Positions 14,763 through 24,070 of a DNA stretch of 64,000 bases are shown here, in pieces; the stretch's first letter is position 1, and every line of letters begins with the position of its first letter. Origin of the DNA: an uncultured Pseudodesulfovibrio sp. (GTDB lineage: Bacteria; Desulfobacterota; Desulfovibrionia; Desulfovibrionales; Desulfovibrionaceae); contig NZ_OY776488.1 of NCBI RefSeq assembly GCF_963675635.1, positions 1,773,501 to 1,837,500 of the forward strand. The letters run 5' to 3'. The position numbers were made by a program, and so were the translations under genes. The notes beneath the pieces are model-generated. The model was not told the DNA's origin. It saw nothing but the letters and a program-made list of their open reading frames with translations, and did not search any database.

Positions 14763-16850
14763 CTACCAGAGCTGGTAGCTGAAGCCCACGGTGGCGGTGA
14801 CGTCGGACATGGTGTCATCGTCACAGCCAAGGGCAAAGCCGAGGCTGGAGTTGGCGGACAGCCGTTCGGTGACGTCCCAGCTTGTGCCCACGCCCACGTC
14901 AGCCCAGTCCTGGTCGACCCGTGCACCGGAGTAGGAGAAGGAGCCAAGGCCAAGGGCGCTACCGCCGAGGCCGGAGGACTTGTCTTCGAAGCGATGGTCC
15001 CAAGCCGCCCAGGCCCAGGTTCCGAACTGTTCAAACAGGGCCATATCGGCCCGCAGGCCGGCACGCAGGGAGTTGGAGGTCTCATTGCGGCTGTCGAAGC
15101 TGGCCGGGAAGGGACCGCCGGATTCGGAATAGCCATCAATGTGCGTGTTCTGCCAAGTATACTCGGCAAAAGGCGTCAGGGCGAGAACATCGCTCATGCC
15201 CCGGGTCCATTGCACCCGGCCGGACAGACCGAAGACGTCGGCATCCGTAGAGCCGGTGGAGGTGGCGGACCCGGCTCCATTGGCATAACCACGCTTGAGA
15301 TCCAGAGAAACGGTCTGCCACAGGCCGGACACGCGAAATTCCAGATTCGTTCCTTCGGGGCTGTAGGCCACAAACGCACCGGGACCAACGGCCTTTATGT
15401 CCTGATTGCCGCCATAAGAGGTATCCAGATCACGGGAATCGCCGAACACGCCGCCGCCTACTCGCCATTCGCCGCGCTCCCAGGTCAGCCCCACACCGCC
15501 GTGCAGGCCGAGATCGTCGCCGTTAAGCTCGATGTTGGTGCCCACGGAGCCGACCATCCACAGGTCCAGCCGCCCCGGCATCTCGTCACCAGAAGACATG
15601 CCGCGTTCAGCACCGGAACCGCCGCCCGAAGCCGAACCGGGAGCGGATACAGCGAACTGCACACCCTGACCGCCCGCCGCGCTGCCCAGACGACTCATGG
15701 AGAGCTGCCCCATGCCGGCCACCGCCGGGCCGACCTGACCCATGGTCCCCAGGGACTGGTTAAGCTGTTCGGGGGTAATGATGCCGCCCAGCGAGACGTT
15801 GGCGATATACGTTTTGAAGCCCCCCGGCAACATGCCTGTTCCGACCATGATGGAACCATCGGCACTCACGCTCGTCACATCATACAGTGTTGAGCTGCTC
15901 GCGAGGGAGACCCCCTTCTCTTCCAGAACCTCACGCAGATTATGGTAGGTGTAGGAAGCGTTCGAGCCGGTCCAGTATGCAGCTTCGGAATATCCGCTAC
16001 CTTGAAGTATTGTCGACCCTACGACGACGGAACCACTGTTGTTTATATCCAAAAGATTCAGAGAATTGTATTTATCCGGTACCGCCATTGCGACCATTTT
16101 TTGACCCGAATGGGCATTCCAGACGTTAAACACATTAAATACGTCGCCAACTCCCGCTACCGTCGAACCATTCCCGCTTATTAAGTATTCACCGCTCCCA
16201 CTCGATTCTTCCAGGTTCACGGTCGAAGTCAACGATCCTGCGGAGTTGACGGTCCACACCAGGGCATTGCTTCCGCTATTGGTTCTTCCCGCCACTTTCC
16301 ACTCGCCTGAATTGAGTGAACTGACGGAATTCGCTGAGCTGTTTGAGGACAGGAGCACCGGAGCAAGCGATGAAGCCGTGGACCAGTCGGAAGGCGCAAT
16401 CCACAGGACTGCGTTGTTGCTGTTGGTGGAACCCGCGAGGGCAGTACCATCCGAGTTGATTGTGAGGGACCAATTACTCGAGTCTAACAGTATTCCGCTA
16501 CTCCCATTAAGGAGGTACGACGCACCGTCGTTCCGGGAATAAAGATACATCTGACCAGAAATATCGTAGACCACTTCCCCCGCATCCGACATATTGTAAA
16601 TATTATAGACTCCGGAGGCGATGTATGTCGCGCTTCCTCCGGAAACAGGCACCATGAACAACTCGTTGGAATCATCCGTATAAACAAGATTGCTTCCATC
16701 TCCACTGATCTGAATTCCGCTGCCGGGTGCACCAGTCAGGTCATCAGCCCAGGCATGAGGGCAGAGCAGCAGGGCGAACAGTGCTGAAAACAGCACGAAA
16801 CGGGTACAACGGCTGAAAAAGATACGAGATTGATAATGAATGGGCAGCAC
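14763..16850 (-). CDS. Autotransporter-like outer membrane protein with HAF-type repeats
   Basis: The product of about 695 residues has a signal peptide ending CPHAWA. The passenger has repeated motifs of the type IS-DGS-LV, INSDGTALAGS, INNSGSVVVGS and VSADGSIMVGT, like the HAF or beta-propeller repeats of autotransporters. From about residue 420 a beta-barrel follows, ending VGFSYQLW with the aromatic last residue that outer membrane proteins need. It probably displays a repeat domain on the cell surface. I chose GTG 16850 because GAGGAG lies seven bases before it; an in-frame ATG 21 codons upstream has no ribosome site and would spoil the signal peptide. The ligand or function is unknown. 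Confidence 0.8.
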   Translation of the reverse strand: MLPIHYQSRIFFSRCTRFVLFSALFALLLCPHAWADDLTGAPGSGIQISGDGSNLVYTDDSNELFMVPVSGGSATYIASGVYNIYNMSDAGEVVYDISGQMYLYSRNDGASYLLNGSSGILLDSSNWSLTINSDGTALAGSTNSNNAVLWIAPSDWSTASSLAPVLLSSNSSANSVSSLNSGEWKVAGRTNSGSNALVWTVNSAGSLTSTVNLEESSGSGEYLISGNGSTVAGVGDVFNVFNVWNAHSGQKMVAMAVPDKYNSLNLLDINNSGSVVVGSTILQGSGYSEAAYWTGSNASYTYHNLREVLEEKGVSLASSSTLYDVTSVSADGSIMVGTGMLPGGFKTYIANVSLGGIITPEQLNQSLGTMGQVGPAVAGMGQLSMSRLGSAAGGQGVQFAVSAPGSASGGGSGAERGMSSGDEMPGRLDLWMVGSVGTNIELNGDDLGLHGGVGLTWERGEWRVGGGVFGDSRDLDTSYGGNQDIKAVGPGAFVAYSPEGTNLEFRVSGLWQTVSLDLKRGYANGAGSATSTGSTDADVFGLSGRVQWTRGMSDVLALTPFAEYTWQNTHIDGYSESGGPFPASFDSRNETSNSLRAGLRADMALFEQFGTWAWAAWDHRFEDKSSGLGGSALGLGSFSYSGARVDQDWADVGVGTSWDVTERLSANSSLGFALGCDDDTMSDVTATVGFSYQLW

Positions 16851-16913
16851 GGGGAATCTCCTCGGGTATAGGTTCGCGCCTCTCCATTTTTCTGCGGCGC
16901 GGACGGGGCTCAA

Positions 16914-17252
16914 TGTGTGGAAAATTCCGGTATCTTCAGGTTCAATTGACTGTTTTTACGGTCTCTTCCCAAAAGAAAATCAAATTTTTCCCAGTTAGCG
17001 GTTCACGTACCCGATCATGTTGGAGGGGAGCAATATCACCCTGGGTGATAATTATAATAAAAATCATTGATTTCAATATTTTGAATCAAAAAATAAAATC
17101 ATTTTTCCTTCAACTGAATTGTCGGGCCACTGATATTCGCACTTCCTGAACCTGTTCAGCACTTCCTTAGGGAGGTAAAGCAAGGCTGGGACCGGCAGCT
17201 CCAATGCTTCCTTCTTGCCAAATCGGGTATATCTAATATACCTGTCCCCATC
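16914..17252. other. Divergent intergenic region with a palindrome at the glycosyltransferase start
   Basis: No gene is seen. The middle (17030-17110) is very AT-rich and may hold the divergent promoters. GGTATAT 17226-17232 and ATATACC 17236-17242 form a perfect inverted repeat around CTA. It ends ten bases before the next start codon, where a ribosome site would normally be, and could be an operator or a translation-blocking hairpin. Confidence 0.4.
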
Positions 17253-18836
17253 ATGACTTCGCCCAAAAATACATATTCCCTCAGACGGGACATGATCGCG
17301 TTTGTGATCATTGCCCTGTCCTTTGTCGTCCGATACTGGTTCGTCAACTCAGGTCAACTCAACCTGGTACAGGATGAAGCCCAATACTGGGACTGGATTC
17401 GACGCCCGCAGCTTTCCTATTATTCCAAAGGGCCGCTCATCGCATGGATGATCGCCACATGGACCGAGGTGTTCGGCAACACGGAGCTGGGTATCAGATT
17501 CGGCTCCATCATCGGCATGACGGGAATTCAGGCCGCACTATATATAGGTGTATCCAGAGTATGGCGTGAATATTCAACGGCCATATATGTCCTGCTGGTC
17601 GCCGCCACAATGCCGCTCCTGAACGGTCTGGGCATTCTCGCAACGACTGACAATCCCCTGATTTTCTGCTGGACTGTCGCCTTCTTCGCCCTGGCTGCGG
17701 CAACACGGAACACACCGGACCAGAAGCCATCGAACTGGCCCTTCATCATTCTGGTTTTCTGCATGGCTGTCGGGATTCTGGCCAAATACATGATGCTCTC
17801 CTTCCTGGGTCTGGGAATCATCTATGCCTTGATCCTGCAACTGCGCGGTCAGATGCCGCCCCGTTTCTGGGGACGATTCTTCCTGGCTTCCCTTGTCGGC
17901 ACGGTTATAGGCCTCGCCCCAATTCTACTCTGGAACATGCAAAACGACTGGGTGGCATACAAACATGTCGCCAAGCTCTCCACGGGCGTCGGCAGAGAGT
18001 TTTCCATTCGCCTCATGCCCTTCCTTGAGATGCTCGGCGCTCAGATCGGACTGCTCGCTCCATGGTGGTTCATATTCATTTTGATGGGCAGCAAAACCGC
18101 ACTCGGAAAATCCTTTGTCGGGCCGGTCGGTGCATTCGATGCCAAGTACAGACACGCTCTCCAGTCCGTCCTGTTCTTCTGGCCCCTCTGGGCGATCATC
18201 ACCTTCAAGGCGCTCTTCTCAAAAGTTGAAGCCAACTGGACAGCAGTCTCATTCATGGGCGCAGCCCTGCTTGGCGGCATGGCCCTGCACACATGGTGGC
18301 ATGCGCCCAAGCGTAGCCTGCGCAGCAAGAGTATCCTTGTCACCGTTGCCGTCGGTATCACTGCCCTGATTTATATCACGCCGATTCTGCCGGTCCCCGA
18401 CCATCTCAACCCCACCCACAGGCTCAAGGGATGGGAAGATCTCGGCAACAAAATCGAACAACTGACCAAAACAGAATTCGACGATCCTTCAAAAGTCTTC
18501 GCCATGAGCGACAATTATGGTTTCACCTCGGAACTCGCCTTCTATATTCCGGGCCAACCCATCACCTACTGCCCATGGACGGAAGACCGGCGCATGAACC
18601 AATATGACCTCTGGCCAGATCCGGCAGCCAACGGCCAATTGGGGTGGGACGGTATTCTGGTCCGCAAACGCTTCCAGCCAGGTCGTATCCCGGAACTTGA
18701 AAAAATGTTCGAGTCCGTAAGCGAGCCAATTTATTACGAGTCGACCTTCAATGGTCAGCCTGCCAGAAAGTTCACCTTGATCATATGCAAGGGATACAAC
18801 GGATACTGGCCGCAACGCGGACTCGGAAAATATTAG
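17253..18836 (+). CDS. GT39-type integral membrane glycosyltransferase
   Basis: The 527-residue protein has about ten membrane helices and the acidic motif NLVQDEAQYWDW near residue 35, followed by SYYSKGPLIAW. This is typical of GT-C transferases of the PMT/ArnT (GT39/GT83) group, which move a sugar from a polyprenyl phosphate donor to lipid A, a protein or a glycan on the periplasmic side. The C-terminal 130 residues are soluble (SDNYGFTSELAFYIPGQP) as in the bacterial subgroup. No Shine-Dalgarno sequence precedes ATG 17253; a palindrome lies there instead. It stands alone, so its substrate cannot be told from context. Confidence 0.8.
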   Translation: MTSPKNTYSLRRDMIAFVIIALSFVVRYWFVNSGQLNLVQDEAQYWDWIRRPQLSYYSKGPLIAWMIATWTEVFGNTELGIRFGSIIGMTGIQAALYIGVSRVWREYSTAIYVLLVAATMPLLNGLGILATTDNPLIFCWTVAFFALAAATRNTPDQKPSNWPFIILVFCMAVGILAKYMMLSFLGLGIIYALILQLRGQMPPRFWGRFFLASLVGTVIGLAPILLWNMQNDWVAYKHVAKLSTGVGREFSIRLMPFLEMLGAQIGLLAPWWFIFILMGSKTALGKSFVGPVGAFDAKYRHALQSVLFFWPLWAIITFKALFSKVEANWTAVSFMGAALLGGMALHTWWHAPKRSLRSKSILVTVAVGITALIYITPILPVPDHLNPTHRLKGWEDLGNKIEQLTKTEFDDPSKVFAMSDNYGFTSELAFYIPGQPITYCPWTEDRRMNQYDLWPDPAANGQLGWDGILVRKRFQPGRIPELEKMFESVSEPIYYESTFNGQPARKFTLIICKGYNGYWPQRGLGKY

Positions 18837-18849
18837 ATTCTTCGCTGGC

Positions 18850-18911
18850 AATCCACAAAAAATAGACTTTACCCCTCTGCTATGCCGGGTAAAGTCTATT
18901 TTTTGTGGATT
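18850..18911. terminator. Terminator with 25-bp perfect inverted repeat
   Basis: Arms at 18850-18874 and 18887-18911 are perfect inverse copies around a 12-base loop. The inner stem is ACTTTACCC/GGGTAAAGT and the outer part carries A6 and T6 tracts, so on either strand a GC-containing stem is followed by TATTTTTT. It ends the glycosyltransferase gene 13 bases after its stop. The outer symmetry is longer than termination requires. Confidence 0.8.
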
Positions 18912-19059
18912 AGTCGTTTTCGCCATATAACAGGCTGTAATTGCGATTCCTTTACCGCTCTAAGGCTCTGAACTGTTTCCTCGAAGTGACACCTTTCTGG
19001 CAAGATTCTTGCTTTTATCAACTCAGTGGAACCACCCCATACATACGGGAAAAGATGAC

Positions 19060-19854
19060 ATGTTCACGTTGAAAAAAGCAATTCTCATACTGGTAATATT
19101 CCTTTCACCGGGGTGTGCCGCGGTGCCATTCGGCATCGGGCTCATCCCCGGTGCGCCAGCATATTTTTCGTCACTCGTCGGAGGCAGTCAATCCATGTAC
19201 GCGACCGCGGTGGATGAACGGACCACCGAACAACAGATGATGGATGCCATCATTGCCGGTCACGCCCAGGCGGAGCTCTACAAAAGCAAAGAAATCGGGG
19301 CAGGGCAAATCTCGACCTACAGCTATTTCGGGAAACTGTACCTTGTGGGAGAATACGACTCTCAGGAGCAACTCAAATATATTTACGAGTGCGCAGACAA
19401 AGTAGAAGGAAAACGAGCCATCATCAGTTGTCTCTATCTTCGCAGTGAGACAGAAGAAAATGAATATTTCCATGAGAAAGCAAAATACGCGGAACTCCAA
19501 ACGCAGCTCATGGCGGATTTCGAAGTGACAAGTACGCCCATTGATGTCGAGATCATTCATGGAGACATGATCCTGCTTGGCGTCATCAAGGATCAGGAAG
19601 AGCGGGATCGGATCATGGCCCACGCACTGAGTGTGGATGGTATCGACCGAGTTGTCTCCTACCTCTATCATCAGGAAAACGCCGGTCCGGACCCGCACAT
19701 CATGGTGGCAGGATTGACCCCTTCATCAATGACACAAGTCGCTCCACCGCCCAAGAAAAAGCCCAAGAACACACGTTCCCGCCCTATCGTCACAAAGAAG
19801 AAAGCACCGGCAGCACCCGTTCTGGCCGTCACCAATCCGGACCGAGGACGTTAA
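19060..19854 (+). CDS. BON-domain lipoprotein
   Basis: The 264-residue product starts with MFTLKKAILILVIFLSPGC, a lipoprotein signal with Cys as the likely first mature residue (lipobox SPGC, slightly off consensus). Two BON-like units follow (about residues 50-120 and 135-205), in which a conserved Gly strand, YLVGEYDSQEQ and ILLGVIKDQEE, is recognisable, as in OsmY and DolP. The C-terminal 50 residues are Pro/Lys-rich and probably disordered. BON proteins bind membranes or envelope polymers. I chose ATG 19060 because earlier in-frame starts would add a tail before the signal peptide. Partner and exact role are unknown. Confidence 0.8.
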   Translation: MFTLKKAILILVIFLSPGCAAVPFGIGLIPGAPAYFSSLVGGSQSMYATAVDERTTEQQMMDAIIAGHAQAELYKSKEIGAGQISTYSYFGKLYLVGEYDSQEQLKYIYECADKVEGKRAIISCLYLRSETEENEYFHEKAKYAELQTQLMADFEVTSTPIDVEIIHGDMILLGVIKDQEERDRIMAHALSVDGIDRVVSYLYHQENAGPDPHIMVAGLTPSSMTQVAPPPKKKPKNTRSRPIVTKKKAPAAPVLAVTNPDRGR

Positions 19855-19888
19855 TCCTCGCCCAAGGCCACGTTCGAGTGCCCGCAAA

Positions 19889-19919
19889 AAAAGCCGCCTG
19901 TCATCCTCGGGCGGCTTTT
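19889..19919. terminator. Bidirectional terminator between convergent genes
   Basis: AAAAGCCGCC 19889-19898 pairs with GGCGGCTTTT 19910-19919, with A/T tails on both sides. It lies between the BON-domain gene and the prepilin peptidase gene, which point toward each other. Confidence 0.85.
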
Positions 19920-19951
19920 CCTCATAGTGAATCTCAGAAAAAAACCTCAAA

Positions 19952-20734
19952 TCATGAAATCCACCACTTCATGATTTCTTTGCCGTACAAAAGATACACC
20001 ATGCACCCAAGGCTAAGGAACGGACCGTAGGGAACCCTCCCCTTGATACCGTCCTTGCCTGGTCGGATTGTGTAATAAACACTACCGACAAGACCGGATA
20101 GCGAACCGATGAGAATGGTCAGGGGCAATCCGGGCAATCCGGTCATGCCGCCGATCATAGCCATGAGCTTGACGTCCCCGGTACCCAGACCTTCCTCTTT
20201 TCGCACCAGACGATACGCTTGCTGCAATATCCAAAAAGCACCCGCACCGGAGACTGCACCAAGAGTCGCACTGCGCCATCCCACACCATTTTCAAGAAAG
20301 AAACTGGCGGCAAGGGCCATACCCGCTCCGCCAAGCGTGACGCGATCAGGCAGGAGAAATGTCTCGAAATCAATAAAGCTTCCGGCAATGAGCATGACAC
20401 CAAGGACCAGATAGACAGCCCATTCCGGCGACAAGCCGAAACGATAGGCCGAAGCTAACGCCCACGCCATGCAGGAAAGTTCCACCAGCATATACTGGGC
20501 ACCGATAACGGCTTCGCAATGACGACACCGGCCTTTCAGCAGAATGAAACTGAGAAGAGGGATGGTATCAAGCAGACCAAGCGCATGTTCACAGGAAGGA
20601 CAACGAGAGCCGGTCGGCCTGAGAATGGGAACCTCGTCTATCCAGCGTTGAATGAAGATAGTAGCCAGACTGCCAAGCTCCAAACCGATGACTCCGGCAG
20701 CCAAAAAAAAGATCCATGTGGGAATAGCGTCCAT
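19952..20734 (-). CDS. Prepilin peptidase / N-methyltransferase (A24 family)
   Basis: The 260-residue inner membrane aspartic protease cleaves and N-methylates type IV prepilins or type II secretion pseudopilins. The cytoplasmic domain has two CxxC zinc pairs (CPSC and CRHC, about residues 45-75). The catalytic Asp residues lie in GSFIDFETFLLPD and in the GTGDVKLMAMIGG motif. About seven helices are visible. I chose ATG 20734, where the first hydrophobic segment begins at once and GAGGGG lies upstream, over an in-frame ATG 22 codons earlier. No pilus genes are nearby, so it serves a system elsewhere in the genome. Confidence 0.93.
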   Translation of the reverse strand: MDAIPTWIFFLAAGVIGLELGSLATIFIQRWIDEVPILRPTGSRCPSCEHALGLLDTIPLLSFILLKGRCRHCEAVIGAQYMLVELSCMAWALASAYRFGLSPEWAVYLVLGVMLIAGSFIDFETFLLPDRVTLGGAGMALAASFFLENGVGWRSATLGAVSGAGAFWILQQAYRLVRKEEGLGTGDVKLMAMIGGMTGLPGLPLTILIGSLSGLVGSVYYTIRPGKDGIKGRVPYGPFLSLGCMVYLLYGKEIMKWWIS

Positions 20735-20865
20735 AATGCCCCTCGGCACTTGAAGAGTTGCCGTTTTTACTGCATGAATACCGCGTGAGCAGCATTCCAT
20801 GAACTATCGGATTTCATGATCCGACACAAGTGGATGGCAGACAGAACGCATTAAGGGAGCCATGC

Positions 20866-22155
20866 ATGGACCATCGTTTTATTCCACATCTGACAGAAGA
20901 ACAGATCGCCGACATCCAGCTTGAAGGGTTGCAATGGACAACGGCACACGCCTACGCCAACAGTCCGTTCTATCAGGGTCGCCTGAAAGAGGCCGGGATA
21001 GCTCCTGGCGATATCAGGACTCTGGATGATCTGCAAAAGCTTCCGTTCACTACGGCGGATGATCTGAAAAACGGCTACCCTATGCCTCTGCTCTCCGTAC
21101 CCGAATCAGACGTGGTCCGTATCCACGGCTCAAGCGGCACCACCGGCAAGCGCAAAATTCTCGCATACACCCAGAAAGACATTGAAGTCTGGCGAGACAT
21201 GTTCGCCCGTTGTTACGAACTGGCCGGACTGACTGTTGAAGACCGTGTTCAGATATGTGTTGGTTATGGATTGTGGACAGCCGGCGCTGGTTTTCAACTC
21301 GGCTGCGAACGGTTCGGAGCCATGGCTCTGCCCGTTGGTCCCGGCCTGCTGGAAATTCAGCTCCAGATGCTCACCGACCTCAAATCCACCTGCCTGTGCT
21401 CCACGGCCTCAATGGCCCTACTCATGGGTGAAGAAGTCCAGAAACAGGGACTCTTCGAACAGATTGCCCTGAAAAAGGCGATATTCGGTGCCGAAGCACA
21501 TACTCCCAAGATGCGCCGCCAGTTTGAAGAAGCGCTCGGACTGGAAGACAGCTTCGACATCATCGGCATGACCGAACTCTATGGTCCCGGCACCGGCCTG
21601 GAATGTCAGGCCCACGATGGCATTCACTACTGGGCGGACCGTTTCATCATGGAAATACTGGACCCAGAGACACTGGAGCCGGTTGCTCCCGGTGAAGTGG
21701 GCGAAATGGTTGTGACCTCGCTGCAAAAAGAAGCCTCTCCGCTCATTCGCTACCGCACCCACGACCTGACCAGAAAAATTGCCGGGGACTGCGCCTGCGG
21801 TGTGACCATGCCACGCATCGACAAGATCATGGGCCGCTCAGACGACATGTTCATCTTCCGGGGCGTAAATATCTACCCCGGCCAGATCGGCTCTGTACTG
21901 GAAGAATTCAACGATCTGTCCGCTGAATACAAAATTTCCCTGACCCGACGTGACGGCTTGGACCACATGGCCGTTGACGTGGAACGGACGCCCGAAGCAA
22001 GTGCTGCGGACAACGAAAACCTCGCCAAGAAACTGGCCACTGAGATCCGCAAGCATATCCTGGTGCGCAGTGATGTCCGCATCCTCAATCCGGGCGAACT
22101 GCCGCGCAGCTTTGCCAAGGCAAAACGCGTACAGGACGAACGCGGAGAAGAGTAA
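20866..22155 (+). CDS. Phenylacetate-CoA ligase family protein
   Basis: The 429-residue adenylate-forming enzyme activates an aryl or aliphatic acid with ATP and CoA. The P-loop is SSGTTGKRK (about residues 90-98); the family motif YGPGTGLECQ and the C-terminal hinge DKIMGRSDDMFIFRGVNIYPGQI are present. It matches PaaK. In sulfate reducers such genes often act on indoleacetate or phenylacetate from amino acid breakdown, but no such pathway is adjacent, so the substrate is open. GGGAG lies before ATG 20866. The following Asp-box gene starts 16 bases later on the same strand and may be co-transcribed. Confidence 0.88.
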   Translation: MDHRFIPHLTEEQIADIQLEGLQWTTAHAYANSPFYQGRLKEAGIAPGDIRTLDDLQKLPFTTADDLKNGYPMPLLSVPESDVVRIHGSSGTTGKRKILAYTQKDIEVWRDMFARCYELAGLTVEDRVQICVGYGLWTAGAGFQLGCERFGAMALPVGPGLLEIQLQMLTDLKSTCLCSTASMALLMGEEVQKQGLFEQIALKKAIFGAEAHTPKMRRQFEEALGLEDSFDIIGMTELYGPGTGLECQAHDGIHYWADRFIMEILDPETLEPVAPGEVGEMVVTSLQKEASPLIRYRTHDLTRKIAGDCACGVTMPRIDKIMGRSDDMFIFRGVNIYPGQIGSVLEEFNDLSAEYKISLTRRDGLDHMAVDVERTPEASAADNENLAKKLATEIRKHILVRSDVRILNPGELPRSFAKAKRVQDERGEE

Positions 22156-22171
22156 GGACGGACTGCACAGC

Positions 22172-23716
22172 ATGCCGAGCCTGTCTGATAACCCCACCCG
22201 CCATGTGATTATCGACCGCAGACCGGGCCGATACATTGCCTTTCCCGACGTGATCCGCACCCGCGACGACACACTGGTGGCGGCATACAACGAGGCGGAC
22301 AGACACGTCAGACCAACCAGTCGCGTTCTTGTCGTCAAGACAAGCCGGGATAACGGCAGGACGTGGTCCGAGCCGATCTATCCTAATTCACCCGCAAGCC
22401 ATTGTCCCCGTCTCTACATAACTGCGGACAATGAGCTGATCATATCTGACAGTTCGCGCATTTTTCACCGAAGCCATGACAACGGACAATCATGGACGCC
22501 ATTTGAGACCACCGGCCTGACACACGACATGCACGACAGGATCATGGATCTCGGAAACGATGTTTTCCTGACCACCGGACACCGTCACCTCGGCAGCGAA
22601 GAATATCCGGCAATCCGGCAGCCCCCGACACAACAAATGGTTTTCCGATCTGAAGATCGCGGTCAAACGTGGGCGACACATTCCATTCTTGCCGAGCACC
22701 GGAATCTCGTCCTGTGTGAAGCGTCCATGACCAGATTGCCGGACGGCCGCATCATTGCCCTCATGCGGGAAAACAGCTTCGTATTCGAGCCGATGTACTG
22801 CGCAATCAGCATGGACAAAGGGACATCGTGGTCCGAGCCGGTGGAGACGCCACTCATGGGACACCGCCCGACCATGGGACTGATTCCTGACGGACGACTT
22901 CTGGTTACATACAGGAATGTGGGACCGGACTGGGGAACCTGCGCTTGGGTCGGCACTGTTGAAGAGCTTATGTCCGGCTTCCGGGTCCACGGACTGGCGG
23001 CAGACCCGACCAACCCGACATTCACACCGGATGGCATGCGCATCTGCAACAAACCGGGCAGCCTGTCGGTAGTTCGCTATGCCTTGCGACCCATGACTGA
23101 TCCCCGCACTGCCACGGCAACGCTGGAAGCCGAAGTCAGAATAAATACGGCTGACGCCAACGGTTGCGGCATCCGCTTCGGAACATGGTGGAAGCTCACG
23201 CCAAAACACATCACTCCGGATGCCAAGGGCGCTGCTCCTATCCCCTTACCCGCAGGACAATTCAACCACATCCGACTCCACTATGGCGATGGTCTGGTCA
23301 CTTTACATGTCAACGGAGAAAATGCGGCGACACTTGCCGTTAACCCGGACCACGCTGAAACACGTCCCATCATGTTCGGCGCACCATACCCGTTTGAAGA
23401 CAATGGTGTAGACTGCACATGGAGACGGGTGGACCTGAATATCATTGAACCTGCATACGACAGAAAACACGTCTACCAGTGGCAGGCTGAAGATGGCCTG
23501 CCTGACCAATGGGTTTATGACACTGTGCTGGAATTACAAAATGACCGCCATGCAGCGGCACCGGATTTCGGTTATTCCGGATGGACATCACTTGAAGATG
23601 GAAGTTTTTTTTGCGTGTATCACCATGGCGGAGGGAACGACCCCGACTATGAGCCGTTGCACTCAAGCCATATCACTGGGACATGGTTCACATTGGAAGA
23701 CTTCGAAACCGACTAA
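22172..23716 (+). CDS. Sialidase-like Asp-box propeller protein with an inserted LamG-like domain
   Basis: The 514-residue protein has four Asp-boxes (S-x-D-x-G-x-x-W) at about residues 58, 100, 160 and 212: SRDNGRTW, SHDNGQSW, SEDRGQTW and SMDKGTSW. These define a sialidase-type beta-propeller. Residues about 310-430 (TLEAEVRINTADANG, FNHIRLHYGDGLVTLHVNG) look like a concanavalin/LamG jellyroll inserted before the last blade, which resumes at YSGWTSLEDGSFFCVYHH. No signal peptide is visible, so it is probably cytoplasmic, unlike most sialidases. I chose ATG 22172, just after the ligase stop, since the frame upstream lies inside that gene. The substrate is unknown; a glycosidase or sugar-binding role is inference. 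Confidence 0.75.
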   Translation: MPSLSDNPTRHVIIDRRPGRYIAFPDVIRTRDDTLVAAYNEADRHVRPTSRVLVVKTSRDNGRTWSEPIYPNSPASHCPRLYITADNELIISDSSRIFHRSHDNGQSWTPFETTGLTHDMHDRIMDLGNDVFLTTGHRHLGSEEYPAIRQPPTQQMVFRSEDRGQTWATHSILAEHRNLVLCEASMTRLPDGRIIALMRENSFVFEPMYCAISMDKGTSWSEPVETPLMGHRPTMGLIPDGRLLVTYRNVGPDWGTCAWVGTVEELMSGFRVHGLAADPTNPTFTPDGMRICNKPGSLSVVRYALRPMTDPRTATATLEAEVRINTADANGCGIRFGTWWKLTPKHITPDAKGAAPIPLPAGQFNHIRLHYGDGLVTLHVNGENAATLAVNPDHAETRPIMFGAPYPFEDNGVDCTWRRVDLNIIEPAYDRKHVYQWQAEDGLPDQWVYDTVLELQNDRHAAAPDFGYSGWTSLEDGSFFCVYHHGGGNDPDYEPLHSSHITGTWFTLEDFETD

Positions 23717-23731
23717 GACAGGAGGCATCCC

Positions 23732-24031
23732 ATGGAACGTTCTGACATTGAACGGATTTTTGAGGCCTATTTTGAAAAATTCAAAAAAACCGAAGGCGAC
23801 CGCTCGGCATGGTCCGCTTTCTGGACTGAAATGACGCCCGACGGAGTGCTTGAAATCAACCTGACCAAATGCCCCAAGGGAACCACATTCAAAATTTTCG
23901 TGGATAAAAAGAAAGTTGCCGAGGCCGCAGGATGGGAAAACTATTTCCCGACCATGGAAACCATTGCCGCTCAACATCCAGGTCTTTATGACGTTGATAA
24001 AATTTTCAACGACATGGAATTCATGATCTAA
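23732..24031 (+). CDS. Conserved-looking small protein of unknown function
   Basis: The 99-residue protein follows the Asp-box gene by 15 bases with AGGAGG at a good distance. It starts MERSDIERIFEAYFEKFKKTEGDRSAW, is acidic, has no membrane segment or signal peptide, and ends LYDVDKIFNDMEFMI. I do not recognise a family. The ribosome site, codon use and operon position support a real gene. Confidence 0.7.
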   Translation: MERSDIERIFEAYFEKFKKTEGDRSAWSAFWTEMTPDGVLEINLTKCPKGTTFKIFVDKKKVAEAAGWENYFPTMETIAAQHPGLYDVDKIFNDMEFMI

Positions 24032-24040
24032 ATATGATTT

Positions 24041-24070
24041 ATGGGCGCTGCCAAACGCGCCATATTTATT
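24041..24070 (+). terminator. Weak terminator candidate
   Basis: ATGGGCGC and GCGCCAT pair around a short loop with one bulged G, followed by ATTTATTCTT. It lies ten bases after the preceding stop codon. The stem is short, so confidence is moderate. Confidence 0.45.
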
